Shown: in pieces, positions 16,875 through 27,313 of the stretch
Layout: the number at the start of each line of letters is the position of its first letter
Numbering within the stretch: the stretch's first letter is position 1
Origin: Hormoscilla sp. GM7CHS1pb
Lineage (GTDB): Bacteria; Cyanobacteriota; Cyanobacteriia; Cyanobacteriales; Desertifilaceae
DNA length: 64,000 bases
Reading direction: 5' to 3'
Assembly: GCA_014323675.1 (NCBI GenBank)
Contig: JACONN010000005.1
Span: forward strand, 744,001-808,000
Translations under genes and position numbers: made by a program
Notes under the pieces: generated by a model
Databases searched by the model: none
What the model saw: only the letters and a program-made list of their open reading frames with translations
Told to the model about the DNA's origin: nothing

Positions 16875-19800
16875 ATGATGGATCGCCGCCTCACCATGAA
16901 CTCCCTATTCCACGATGATGAGGAGGCGAAAAAAAAGCGAGAACAAATCTACGTTCCCCTGGCATTGGTGGAACGGAAAAAACCTGATAAACGCCAGGAA
17001 AATGAAGAATATTCTCCAGATCGCGGATCCGAACTATACGAACCAGAGTATGAGGAAAAACAGCGCTTCGATCATTCGGCATTCTTGCAGCAAATCCTCC
17101 AGCAAGGGCAAGGCAAAACTCAGGGCCAGCGAATAGCTTTAATTGGCGAACCCGGTGCCGGGAAAACTACATTGTTGCAGAAAATAGCCGACTGGATAGA
17201 GGAGCAAAAGTTTGGTTTGCCCCTGTGGGTTTCTCTGGCAGATTTGACGACTGAGGGTAGCTTGCAGGATTTTGATACCTATTTATTAGGGCCTTGGTTG
17301 CGGAAGGCGGTTTCCGAGGATGGCGCCCGACAGGATTTTCAGCGGCAATTTGAAGAACGGCGAGTCTGGTTGCTGTTGGATGGGGTGGATGAGGTGGCGA
17401 CATCCGGTGTGGAGACATTGGGTAGCATCGCCAAACAGCTAGTGGGATGGGTAGGTAAAGCGCGGGTGGTGTTGACTTGTCGCTTGAACGTTTGGCAGGC
17501 GGATCGGAACGCCCTGTCGGATTTTGAAACTTTTCGGCTGTTGGATTTTGACTATCCCCAACAGGTGCATCGGTTTATCGATAATTGGTTTGCAGACAAG
17601 GACAAGGGGAAACGCTTGCAGGCAGAGTTAGATAAGGCCCAAAGGTCGCGCATCCAAGATTTAGTCAAAAATCCCTTGCGCTTGGCGCTATTGTGTCACA
17701 CGTGGCTACTGCATGAGGGAGATTTGCCGGAAACTCAGGCGGGGTTATACGCTCAATTTGTGGATCGGTTTTACGACTGGAAATCTCACCGTTTTCCGAT
17801 TAGCAAGCAGAGGCAACGGGAGTTAAATCGGGCCTTGGGAGAGTTGGCGCTAGCAGATATCGATTCTGGTGGGGGGCGGTTTCGGTTGCGAGAAGATTTC
17901 GTCTGCGAGAAACTGGGGGATGGGGATGATGAGAGTTCCTTGTGTCATGTAGCGCTACAGTTAGGTTGGCTGAATCAGGTGGGGGTGGCGGCAGAATCGC
18001 CGGATAAAAAGGTTTATGCTTTCTATCATGCTACCTTTGAGGAATATTTCGCGGCCTTGGCAGTTTCCGATTGGCGTTATTTCCTGAATCATCTGCCAGA
18101 GAATGTGGCGGGTGGCAATTATCGGGTTTTTGAGTCCCAGTGGAAGCAGGTAATTTTGCTGTGGTTGGGGCGTAAGGATGTGGATGAGGCGAGGAAGAAC
18201 GAGTTTATTGGGGCCTTGGTGGATAACGAGTTTATTGGGGCCTTGGTGGATTTTGAGGATGGGACTGGCAGGGATTTTTATGGTTTTCGCACCTTGTTTT
18301 TGGCGGCGGCGGGCATTGCTGAGTTTAAGGAGTGTTCGCGGGCGGATGAAATTGTCGGGCAGGTGGTTAAGGTGGGGTTTGTTTTTTTGATTGACGAGAA
18401 ACAAGAGTCTGGGTGGTATCATGTTGACGAGCCAACAAAGTTCTTGGGGTGGTATGATGAAATTGGATGGGCGGCAATGGTAGCGTTGGGAGAGACGGAA
18501 TGTGGAAGGGCTGTTGCTGTTGCTGCTTTAGTTGAGTTAATCCGCACTTCTCAGCGGGATTATGAGCGGGATTATGATTTTACTCGTGATCAGGCGACAT
18601 ATATTTTAGGAGAAATAGGTCAAGGCAACGATACAGCCATTGCTACTTTAGTTGAGTTAATCCGCACTGAGGAGTTCATTCATATGGCGGTAGAGAGTTT
18701 AGGGAAAATAGGTCAAGGCAACGACACAGCCATTGCTGCTTTAGTTGAGTTAATCCGCACTTATCAGTACGATGGGATTCCTTGGCTGGCGGCATATAGT
18801 TTAGGAAAAATAGGTCAAGGCAAGGACACAGCCATTGCTGCTTTAGTTGAGTTAATCGGCACTTCTCAGTCAGATTCTACTCGTAAGCAGGCGGCAGAGA
18901 GTTTAGAGAAAATAGGTCAAGGCAACGACACTGCCATTGCTGCTTTAGTTGAGTTAATCGGCAATTCTCAGTCTGAAGATATTCGTGAACAGGCGGTAAG
19001 TAGTTTAGGGGAAATAGGTCAAGGCAAGGACACAGCCATTGCTACTTTAGTTGAGTTAATCCTCAATTCTCAGTCAGATTCTACTCGTTGGCTGCCGGCA
19101 TATCGTTTAAAGAAAATAGGTCAAGGCAACGACACAGCCATTGCTGCTTTAGTTGAGTTAATCCGCAATTCTCAGTCAGATTATACTGGTAGGCAGGCGG
19201 CATATATTTTAGGAGAAATAGGTCAAGGCAAGGACACTGCCATCGCTGCTTTAGTTGAGTTAATCAGCAATTCTCAGTCTGAAGATATTCGTAAACAGGC
19301 GGTAAGTAGTTTAGGGGAAATAGGTCAAGGCAACGAGATGGCGATCGCTGCTTTAGTTGAGTTAATCGGCACTTCTCAGTCTGAGATTACTCTTCGGCAG
19401 GCGGTAGATAGTTTAGAAGAAATAGGTCGAGGCAACGACACTGCCATCGCTGCTTTGGTTGAGTTAATCCGCACTTCTCAGTCTGAGAATATTCTTAAGC
19501 AGGCGGCAGAGAGTTTAGGGGAAATAGGTCAAGGCAACGAGATGGCGATCGCTGCTTTAGTTGAGTTAATCGGCACTTCTCAGTCTGAGATTACTCTTCG
19601 GCAGGCGGTAGATAGTTTAGAAGAAATAGGTCGAGGCAACGACACTGCCATCGCTGCTTTGGTTGAGTTAATCCGCACTTCTCAGTCTGAGAATATTCTT
19701 AAGCAGGCGGCAGAGAGTTTAGGAGAAATAGGTAAAGGCAACGACACTGCCATCGCTGCTTTAGTTGAGTTAATCGGCACTTCTCAGTCTGAGATTACTC

Positions 19801-20725
19801 TTCGGCAGGCGGTAGATAGTTTAGAAGAAATAGGTCGAGGCAACGACACTGCCATCGCTACTTTGGTTGAGTTAATTGGGCGGGCGGCAGAGAGTTTAGG
19901 GAAAATAGGTGAAGGCAAAGACACTGCCATCGCTGCTTTAGTTAAGTTAATCCGCACTTCTCAGTCTGAGGATACTCTTCGACAGGCGGTAAAGAGTTTA
20001 GGGATAATAGGTCGAGGCAACGACAAGGCGATCGCAGCTTTGATGGAGTCAATCGGCAATTTTCAGTCTAAATATACTCTTCGGTGGGCGGTAGATAGTT
20101 TAGGGGAAATTGTGAGAGAACCTCAAATGCCAAAACTGGTCAGCGCATTAAAAGATTACCTCTCAGATGAAACTTACAAAAACGATCGTCGCCTATTCAA
20201 TGAATGCTACAATATCATCGGGAAATGCGCCCAAACCCTACCCTACCCAATCTTCCATCAAGCATGGCACAACCTACCGGCATCGCCGACTGCCACTCAA
20301 ACCCGAGAACAACAACTCACCAACATCCGCACTCAACTGCAACATCTCCCCCTCCTCTGCATCGATGCCGAAATCCTGGAAACAGAAACTACCGAAACTG
20401 CGATCGCGCAAACCCTCTGCGAACTCATATCTACCACCGCCCTCCCAGAGGAGGACTATCCCGAAGTCAACAACGCCCCCCAACTGCGCAAACACCTCCG
20501 CTCGATCGCGCAACAAAAGGGGCGATCGGGCCCTTAGTAATCCTGATGCAGAACTGCGAACCCCAACCCGAAATCCAGCAATTCTGCCGCAAGATCGCGA
20601 ACATCGCCCACATCGCCTGGATAACCGAAACCCCCCTGGAACCACCCTTGAGAGGATTTGCCCCCAGTCAGGAAGATTTAGCAGGCGCGATCGCATCTTG
20701 GTTGCAAGAATTAGGGCATGGGTGA
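16875..20725 (+). pseudogene. NACHT NTPase with HEAT-like repeats (STAND family), frameshift near the C-terminus
   Basis: N-terminal linker, NACHT domain with Walker A GEPGAGKTT and Walker B VWLLLDGVDEV (residues ~90-190), and winged-helix region to ~500. About fourteen 34-residue alpha-helical repeats of the type IGQGNDTAIAALVELIRTSQ follow, then a C-terminal region. The frame is open upstream of ATG 16875 back to the TGA of the small gene and encodes TLTFDDWQKICREM, so translation probably starts there at a non-ATG codon. Near the end, the G run at 20519-20522 shifts the frame: the first frame stops at 20537, while GAIGPLVILMQNCEPQPEIQ runs on in the next frame to 20725. One extra G repairs it. 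This is the architecture of bacterial NLR-like immune sensors. Confidence 0.85.
18600..20110 (+). repeat. 102-bp tandem repeats encoding the HEAT-like units
   Basis: About fourteen units of 102 bp within the NACHT gene. A two-unit block (~204 bp) beginning near 19335 is repeated almost base-for-base immediately afterwards (near 19539), and partly again near 19740. One unit near 19870 is shortened to LIGRAAESLGK. Near-identity at DNA level points to recent expansion. Confidence 0.85.
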
Positions 20726-20810
20726 GAGGCGATCGCTTTTAATCTCCCCTGACAAAATCCCCAAGATGGGATTAGCATAAATAATAGTAAAAAGAGCGAT
20801 CGCTTGTCAT

Positions 20811-21053
20811 CTAAATAGGGACTTTGAAATTATCAGCGACATCACCAATATAGAAACCATCGCGATCGGCAACTCTATTCGAGAGATAGAACTTTTGCGA
20901 AAAATATATGGTTCTGGGCGGTAGCGAAAACTGAAAGGAATTGCTACAATTAGCCTTGAAAATGGCACTATTTGCCAAGCAGAAGTTCATTGGTATGAAG
21001 CGCATGGAATTGGTAAAAAAGAAATGAAAATCAAATACATTTTAGGAGAATAA
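20811..21053 (+). pseudogene. Small conserved protein with an in-frame TAG
   Basis: The open frame reads LNRDFEIISDITNIETIAIG, then RKIYGSGR, a TAG at about 20932, and continues in the same frame RKLKGIATISLENG and HWYEAHGIGKKEMKIKYILG to TAA at 21053. This is the well-conserved cyanobacterial family with the motif GRWRKLKG; the TAG replaces the Trp codon (TGG). No ATG is present where the family starts (CTA instead). It is followed two bases later by its usual neighbour. Confidence 0.7.
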
Positions 21054-21055
21054 AT

Positions 21056-21286
21056 ATGTCTCAAACAGAATTAAAAACCCAATTTGCCATCTGCATCGGT
21101 AACGAAAATTACCCCGCTTCTTTAGAAGTGCGAAAAATTTATCAAATTCTTCCCGATACCCAAGCAAGCAAACATAACTTAATTCGAGTAATAGATGAAT
21201 CTGGGGAAGATTACCTCTACCCCGCCTCTGATTTCGTAGCGATCGAGTTGCCAAAAGCAGCTACATCGGCATTTATTTTCATCTAA
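21056..21286 (+). CDS. Conserved hypothetical protein, partner of the preceding gene
   Basis: 76 residues; YPASLEVRKIYQILPD and HNLIRVIDESGEDYLYPASD are strongly recurrent in cyanobacteria directly after the GRWRKLKG-type gene. The GGAG in TTTAGGAGAATAAAT gives a ribosome site. Function unknown; the two-gene arrangement suggests a toxin-antitoxin-like or regulatory pair. Confidence 0.7.
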   Translation: MSQTELKTQFAICIGNENYPASLEVRKIYQILPDTQASKHNLIRVIDESGEDYLYPASDFVAIELPKAATSAFIFI

Positions 21287-21368
21287 ACTTTCACAAAAGT
21301 AAAAGCGATCGCCCTTGCAAGAGTTGGGGGATAGGCGATCTGCGATCGCTTTATTCTCCCTGGAAAAA

Positions 21369-21698
21369 TTAGTTTTCTAAACATTTCAAAGAGTATTTGG
21401 CTCTAGTTTTGAGAATAGTAAGTTGGTCGATCCTTTCCAATAAACGGTCTAAAGCTTCAATTTCCGAAGCAGAAAGGCGACCGTCGGCATTTCCGGCCAG
21501 CAAATCCTCCAAGCGATCGCGATCGCTTGGTGCCAGTTGACTTTCCGCTAATGCTTCCAGTTCGGGTTTGCTTAAACCAACTAAACATTCTCCATCCAAA
21601 AGCAAGGGATGAATCAGGCGATCGTAAGTTTCCCAGTCCAACAATACGCCGACTCGTTGCCCTCCTTCGTTAGTGATATAACGAACTTGTTCTGACAT
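21369..21698 (-). CDS. Antitoxin-like protein (Phd/YefM-like N-terminus)
   Basis: From ATG 21698 the protein begins MSEQVRYITNEGGQRVGVLL with DWETYDRL, the pattern of small antitoxins of the prevent-host-death type. The remainder (LSKPELEALAESQLAPSDRD, LSASEIEALDRLLERIDQLT) is helical and acidic. A longer frame to 21821 exists but its extra residues are not family-like. No toxin gene was found next to it, so it is an orphan here. Confidence 0.6.
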   Translation of the reverse strand: MSEQVRYITNEGGQRVGVLLDWETYDRLIHPLLLDGECLVGLSKPELEALAESQLAPSDRDRLEDLLAGNADGRLSASEIEALDRLLERIDQLTILKTRAKYSLKCLEN

Positions 21699-21836
21699 GG
21701 GCTTACTCTGCTGACTTTGTTTGATATTTTGGTTAATTCTGTCTATTATACCACGACTGAGGCGGGCATACTCAACAATAATTCTTTCGACGAACCCTGG
21801 AGTCCCCATTGGGCCCTTCATTCGTCAATGTTTTGT

Positions 21837-21899
21837 AGGGGCACGGCATCAGAGATATTCGGTTCATCGCAGCGAATTTGACTTTCGCCGTGCCCCTTG
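21837..21899. repeat. Inverted repeat with GGGGCACGGC arms
   Basis: GGGGCACGGC (21839-21848) and GCCGTGCCCC (21888-21897) flank a 39-nt centre. No gene. Confidence 0.6.
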
Positions 21900-22177
21900 T
21901 ATGCTAAAAGTAGTCTGGTGGAAGAGGAAGAAAACACACTCTCCACTTCGGTATGGTGTTGCTGGCGTGCCCCGTTTGACCCTAATTGCAAGGAAGTTGC
22001 GTAGATTAGCCCCTTATCCGAATGATGACTGGTAATATCGCTGACACTGTCCAGTATCGGCCGGCCACTTACTGTTGAGCCTGCAAAGACAGCGGTTAGT
22101 TGCATTGACCGGTCAGCACTTAATTCGAGTGCCATGAAGTGAGGAAATATGAAGAAATTACTGATTTCAGCAATCTG

Positions 22178-22207
22178 TTGACAAAACAGAATCGCTGGTT
22201 TTAAGAT
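22178..22207 (+). promoter_or_regulatory. Putative sigma70-type promoter
   Basis: TTGACA at 22178-22183, 18-bp spacer, TAAGAT at 22202-22207, about 34 bases before the ATG at 22241. The ribosome site AAGGAAGG follows at ~22225. Confidence 0.6.
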
Positions 22208-22240
22208 GGAAACAGTCTGGTCAAGGAAGGAAATAGCACA

Positions 22241-23214
22241 ATGAAAAAAATATTATTTCTCAGTTCGGCTGTATTGGCGATCGGGCTGAGCATCGGACAG
22301 CCTCAGCATCGGACAGTAGGCGCTTCAGAGGCCATCGGTTCAAAGCAGTTATCCTTAGAGGAGACTGCCATAGCCAGTAACCCAGGCCCCAAGTAAAACT
22401 GCTGCACAGGTGAGCCAAACCCAGGCAAAAACTGCGTTTCCAACCGACAGCAAATGCCAAGCAAACCATGACCACGATCGTGAAGATGGACGTGGTAACC
22501 TTAGTAGAAGGTCAGCCTTGGCGTCAAATCAAGATGCCCGAAATAGTGATGCAGGCCGAAATGGTAATCACTCAGGTGGATGCCAACGGAGATATTCACT
22601 CCGAGTTCACTTACACAGATGCCCAGATCAAGCCAGATCCGACAGTGCCGCCAGACGCGATCGCGGGAATATCAGCAGAAATAAAAAAGTTAGTTGGCAT
22701 TAGCGGCAGTTCGATCGTCGATAACCGAGGACAAGTGAAATCAACAAAACTTAACTTGCCAGAAAGATTCAACCCGAACACCGAACAGCTATTTGCCCGC
22801 ATGTTGAAATCATTCGATCGGATAGCTTCCCCGGTGCCAGCAGAAGCAGTGGGGATAGGGGCAAAGTGGCAGGTATCAGCGGCACCGAAATTAAATGGTA
22901 TAAATCTGACACAGCAGACCACATATGAGTTAGTAAAATTCCAAAATAATGTTGCTACTCTCGAGGTCGCCATTCAACAGCAAGCACCATCACAAGAAAT
23001 GACTTCACCGGGACTGCCAGGGGGTGCTACAGTCACCATGAAATCATTCCAAGGGCAAGGCACGGGACAGATAACCATGCAGATGGATGGGGCCATGCCA
23101 GTTACCTCTAATATCGACCTAGTCTCCCAGACAGAGATGAATGCTCGGCGAAATGGCCAGTCAGCTAACTTCGGCACCGAAATATCCATGCAGATGACGA
23201 TCCAATCAAATTAA
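22241..23214 (+). pseudogene. Secreted protein with signal peptide, frameshifted in the linker (possibly DUF6263-like)
   Basis: MKKILFLSSAVLAIGLSIG is a clear Sec signal peptide. The frame stops at ~22395, continues one frame over as TAAQVSQTQAKTAFP, then reaches the long frame that holds MTTIVKMDVVTLVEGQPWRQ and runs to 23214. Two +1 shifts in the poorly conserved linker are needed. The mature domain (beta-rich, LNLPERFNPNTEQLFARMLK and AVGIGAKWQV) resembles secreted cyanobacterial proteins of the DUF6263 kind; this is a weak call. The gene has a good promoter and is followed closely by DUF1824. Confidence 0.55.
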
Positions 23215-23219
23215 CAATA

Positions 23220-23651
23220 ATGCATCAGAACCAAAATAATCTCACAGTGGCAGCAGCACTCAAACTCCTGAAACTTTTCAGCTGCACTGAAACTCAATCT
23301 GTAGACTCCGACGCCGAAAAAGCTCAGTTGCGGGAGGCATTACTCCTAATCGTCAATCTTTCTGACTACCAGAATTTAGGGATTTGCGCCGATAATCCAG
23401 CTCAAGCTTTTGACGCTTTGGCAAGCTATTTACAGGCTTTTGGCTATAAAGTCCCGGGCGATCGGACAGATATACCAACCCACCAAAATCCAGTTTATCT
23501 CAAATTTAACTCCCAGAAAATGTTCTATTATCTGGATGACTACAGGGGCAAATATCGCGGCGTCCTGGTATCCTGTCAATCTTCAGAGTCAGACGAACTG
23601 AACGGCACCTACGGTCACCTTCCCCTTGACTTATTTGCCCAAATGGATTAA
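23220..23651 (+). CDS. DUF1824 family protein
   Basis: 143 residues with LREALLLIVNLSDYQNLGIC, PVYLKFNSQKMFYYLDDYRG, GVLVSCQSSESDELNGTYGH and LPLDLF, the DUF1824 signature found almost only in cyanobacteria and plastids. Starts six bases after the preceding gene, so probably co-transcribed. No known activity. Confidence 0.85.
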   Translation: MHQNQNNLTVAAALKLLKLFSCTETQSVDSDAEKAQLREALLLIVNLSDYQNLGICADNPAQAFDALASYLQAFGYKVPGDRTDIPTHQNPVYLKFNSQKMFYYLDDYRGKYRGVLVSCQSSESDELNGTYGHLPLDLFAQMD

Positions 23652-23794
23652 AAAACCAACTTTCTGGGATACCAGCGAGATGCTCCCAACATGCCAGCGA
23701 TCGGGGGACATGAGCCAGTGCATAACCGCAAGCAGGAGTTGTCCAGCAACAAATCTTTCACCTCGAATGCGCCTTGTCAATTATAGTCAAGATT

Positions 23795-23830
23795 AGTCAT
23801 ATCAATTGACAATTGTCAATTGTCAATCCC
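23795..23830. repeat. CAATTGACAATT palindromic cluster
   Basis: Overlapping copies of TCAATTGACAATTGTCAATT in the gap before the IS630 remnant. No gene in 23652-23871. Confidence 0.5.
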
Positions 23831-23871
23831 AAACTAGGCAACAGGTTACGCTATTTTGATAAGCTACAGAT

Positions 23872-24378
23872 ATGCTAACCCATTCTGTGGCGAGAAAGAT
23901 GACAGGAGTTTGCAAACTAGAGATTATCGAGACGACTGAAGAGCTGAAAAGTCTGTTACAAGAGCAAAAATCCGCCAGTAACTTTCAAAAAGTGCAGGCG
24001 CTGTATTTGTTCAAAATCGGTCAGGTGAAGACAGTCAAGGATTTGGCTATAACCTTAGGTAGAAGCCGGATCACGGTGCAGCGCTGGTTGCACACCTACC
24101 GCACAGAGGGACTTGCAGGACTGCTGAAGGTAAAGCACGGCGGTGGTCGCAAACCGGTGATTCCTAGAGCGGCGATGGCGGGATTGCAAAAGCGACTGCA
24201 AGACCCGAATAGCTTTTTTAGCAGCTATGGCGAAATCCAAACTTGGTTGCAGTCCGAGTATGGCCTAGATGTCTCCTATAAGGTAGTTTATGCTACAGTG
24301 CGATATAAACTCAAAGCGGGATTGAAAGTTCGTCAGCCAAAACTAGACCAAAGAGCAAAACCCGACAGCAAGCAGTAA
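23872..24378 (+). CDS. IS630-type transposase N-terminal part (helix-turn-helix)
   Basis: 168 residues. LAITLGRSRITVQRWLHTYR is the helix-turn-helix, followed by EGLAGLLKVKHGGGRKPVIP and YGEIQTWLQSEYGLDVSYKV (winged-helix part). IS630 elements of cyanobacteria encode this as the first half; the DDE half that should follow is missing after 24378, so it is a remnant or a stand-alone orfA. In-frame ATG at 23899 is an alternative start. No inverted repeats were identified. Confidence 0.75.
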   Translation: MLTHSVARKMTGVCKLEIIETTEELKSLLQEQKSASNFQKVQALYLFKIGQVKTVKDLAITLGRSRITVQRWLHTYRTEGLAGLLKVKHGGGRKPVIPRAAMAGLQKRLQDPNSFFSSYGEIQTWLQSEYGLDVSYKVVYATVRYKLKAGLKVRQPKLDQRAKPDSKQ

Positions 24379-24861
24379 GATAGACATTACCCACCCGATC
24401 GCAGATAATTCGACTTCACCGATCGGACTATGACTGACAAGCAAGATGTATTAGGCCCGGCGCGGTTGGGACGCAATTCGCGACTCCTGGGATAAGATAT
24501 TCAGGGCTACTAACTATCTGGAAATTGATACCGACGTTATCTCCACGGAGGTTAGCGGCCAGATCGCCTATCTCGTCCTGAGGGAAAATGTGCTTCAGAT
24601 CGGCGGCGATCGGAAAATTAAAGCATCTGGCAGCGGAGGGGTCGCGTGCCCCCAGCGCAGCGCACCCATATTACATCGTAGCTTATATCATACAAAATGT
24701 ATGATATGTAAATTATGTACCGGACGATCGCCTGATAGCGCAGGGATTTTTCGTATTATATGTATAAATTGTAGTATTAAAGGAAGCGATCGCCCCAAAA
24801 CTAAAACGATCGCCACCTGGTTTCGATCGCTGATAGCTGTTCGCTGCTCGCCGACCGCTGA
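24379..24861. pseudogene. NTF2/SnoaL-like fold remnant and short palindromes
   Basis: On the + strand about 24467-24650 reads WDAIRDSWDKIFRATNYLEI, DTDVISTEVSGQIAYLVLRE and NVLQIGGDRKIKA without a start; this matches the middle of a SnoaL-like (NTF2 superfamily) protein whose ends are lost. Near 24695 lies CATACAAAATGTATG. Otherwise empty. Confidence 0.5.
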
Positions 24862-26367
24862 CTAGAGTCGAGTATAGCGATGCTTGACACCGACAGGAAA
24901 ATATTCCCGATCGCCCGTAGGGGCTAGCCTTACCTGGGGAGTCTGGTATGATGGGGGAACATAGTTGGCAAACTCGCTGTTTAAGCGCAATAACTGAGTC
25001 CTCACCTCCGAGGCGATCGCCCTTTCTCGGGCCGCGCCCCCTTCTACCCCCAGGGCCAACTCCACCACCAGATCCAGAACAGAATTTCGATCGGCATCTG
25101 TTTTGACCTGCATGACGAACTTACCAGTCACCCAGTCCCGAATTTCTGGTTGTTCTAACCCGACCATCACATTTTCCGGATAAATATTAGCACCGAAATA
25201 AGAAACTGCAAAATGAGAACGACCGAAGACATAGACAAAAGGTAACCGATGCACCCCTCTGGTTCCCTGGGACTGTAATAAACTTATGGGATCGAAACCC
25301 CATTCTTTCAGAAACTCCAGCATGGCATCATGCTCAATTATCCCTCCCCGATCGCCAATGTGATAGCGCAGCAGAGGAATGCCATTGTCTCCAGAAAAGA
25401 CTAGGGTGCCATCTATGGTCTCGAAAAAGCGACTCAGGGGGTCGTATTGTGCTAATGTAGGTAAGCGAGATTCCCCAAACAAGCGCCGGGCCGCCTCCGG
25501 GCGCGAGGCCAAAAACTGGCGAATGCAAATAGAAAGGGGCGTCTCGTTGCCCAAAACCCCCGCATCTGCCGTACCGTAGAGAGAAGCGCTATCGTAACAG
25601 GGATTTGCACTCCCCACCCGATCGAGCACTAAACTACGCCATGACTCGCTAAAAACTTCCCCCGCCGTTACTAACTTGATCCCATATCCCCCCCACTCTA
25701 TACCCTCAGCTATTCCAGTATCGATCGCATCCTTAAGGAAAGGCGGATATCCCAACAGCACCACTTGCTCAAAATTGGGGGCCAACTGAGGTATGACTCG
25801 CAAAATTTCCCTTTTATTATTGCCAGGAGTAATTAAAGTTATCGGATAACCCTTACTAGCGAGATAGCGACAGCAGCTAGTGGTGAACATTCCTCCCACC
25901 CAAGTTCCCAAGGTAAAGCAAACCACCGCCAAGGTCGAACGGGTATCAGCAGAGAAGCTATCGTGAAAGATCTGTTCAAATCTGGTGGCAATGTCCAATT
26001 CGTCAGTCACAAAGCGCGGCCAAAAGGTTGGCTGACCTGTGGACCCCGAGGATACAGCGATCAGATCGCAGCTTGACAACTGTCCGTGACGAGTCAACTC
26101 CCCTAGAGAGTAACGGGAATGGTAATTTTGTTTAGTTACCAGGGGCAGCTTTTGGAAATCGGCAAAAGTTTGGATACGATCGGGATTGATACCCGCTTCC
26201 TGGAGAAAAGCCTGGTAAGCTGGCACCGAGGCCACCACCCGATGAAATAATCGCACCACCGCCGACTCTGGAGACTGACTCTGACATCTTAACAGCTGCC
26301 CCTCTAGGGAGGTATTCATAAATGCGGCCAATGCATCTGCTGCCCGTTGACGTTGTGCTAACTGCAT
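24862..26367 (-). CDS. Phenylacetate-CoA ligase (PaaK)-like adenylate-forming enzyme
   Basis: About 501 residues from the preferred start MQLAQRQRAADALAAFMNTS (26367); an upstream in-frame extension to 26490 looks non-conserved. The adenylation motif is SSGSTGQPTFWPR, followed by YGTADAGVLGNE and LLRYHIGDRGGI (ATP/AMP-binding), and a C-terminal domain including SYFGANIYPENVMVGLEQ. It would activate an organic acid with ATP, perhaps as CoA thioester; the substrate is unknown. No phenylacetate genes are nearby. It is a single gene. Confidence 0.8.
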   Translation of the reverse strand: MQLAQRQRAADALAAFMNTSLEGQLLRCQSQSPESAVVRLFHRVVASVPAYQAFLQEAGINPDRIQTFADFQKLPLVTKQNYHSRYSLGELTRHGQLSSCDLIAVSSGSTGQPTFWPRFVTDELDIATRFEQIFHDSFSADTRSTLAVVCFTLGTWVGGMFTTSCCRYLASKGYPITLITPGNNKREILRVIPQLAPNFEQVVLLGYPPFLKDAIDTGIAEGIEWGGYGIKLVTAGEVFSESWRSLVLDRVGSANPCYDSASLYGTADAGVLGNETPLSICIRQFLASRPEAARRLFGESRLPTLAQYDPLSRFFETIDGTLVFSGDNGIPLLRYHIGDRGGIIEHDAMLEFLKEWGFDPISLLQSQGTRGVHRLPFVYVFGRSHFAVSYFGANIYPENVMVGLEQPEIRDWVTGKFVMQVKTDADRNSVLDLVVELALGVEGGAARERAIASEVRTQLLRLNSEFANYVPPSYQTPQVRLAPTGDREYFPVGVKHRYTRL

Positions 26368-26757
26368 GTTTACCACCTTCAATACTTCTGTCGTCAATCC
26401 TACAGAATTAATCTTACAACAGTATTGGAAACCGCTACTCTGAGTAATTACTCGGATCTCAATACTGGTTTTGCACGACGGCTGGGACAAATCTCACTAA
26501 CATAAGCTGAACCTCTTAGAAGTCATTGCGAGGGGGGGGGGGCATAGAAGTGGCTGCTATCGCCAGTTAAAGCCCTAGAGGCCATTGCCCTTAGCTGCAC
26601 CTAATTTGAGCGCGATCGCTGACACTACTCGGCAGCATAAAAATTGGTTTGTAAATTTTGAAGAAAGAATTTTAAATTTTGAATTGATTAGTAGTTGCGG
26701 TTTGCACTCCCTCTGTGATATGCTGCTGCTATAATCGCAATAGTTGAATTATGTTTA
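26368..26757. other. Gene-free gap
   Basis: Contains a G10 run near 26530 and AT-rich DNA. No gene seen. Confidence 0.4.
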
Positions 26758-26918
26758 GGGGTTTGTAGTAAACACTTTAGTGTTTGCTCGGGGTTTGTAG
26801 TAAACACTAAAGTGTTTGCTCGGGGTTTGTAGTAAACACTAAAGTGTTTGCTCGGGGTTTGTAGTAAACACTTTAGTGTTTGCTCGGGGTTTGTAGTAAA
26901 CACTTTAGTGTTTGCTGG
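26758..26918. repeat. Five tandem copies of a 32-bp repeat with a palindromic centre
   Basis: The unit starts GGGGTTTGTAGTAAACACT and ends AGTGTTTGCTC. AAACACT/AGTGTTT are inverted arms around TT or AA; copies 2 and 3 carry ACTAAAGT, copies 1, 4 and 5 ACTTTAGT, as if the centre had flipped. Single related copies (GTTCGTAGTAAG type) occur at ~27812-27848, 45752-45796 and 53128-53152. Confidence 0.85.
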
Positions 26919-27313
26919 AGATCTCCCAGAGTATTTTCCCGATCGGGTTGAGGCGGCAACGGCAAAATTTTGATTTTGCGTTGCACATTTTGCCCTTTTT
27001 TGCACATAACTGAAAATGGCTTTTAGTCTAAGTTTGAGAGTTCTGCAACTATCTCCATCGTCCCGTTATTGTGCAACAAAATTTTACCCAGCATAACCCA
27101 ACTACTTTTGACCGCACCCCCTCGCTCCGGACAAGTTATTAACCGAGAGGTATTGACTCGGATATGATATCAGCTGACTGCTTTCCCGGCAAAATCAGTA
27201 CTTTTACCGAGTTCACAAACGGGAATTATGGTAATCTGGAAATAGGGTGCATATAACAAGCAAATTGAACAAACGGTTAGTAACAAATACTCATATTACC
27301 GCGATATTGTGAC

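Noticed and set aside
26688..27005. 105-residue - strand frame over the five-copy repeat
   Set aside because: The peptide (NTLVFTTNPEQTLKCLLQTP) is only the translation of the 32-bp repeat.
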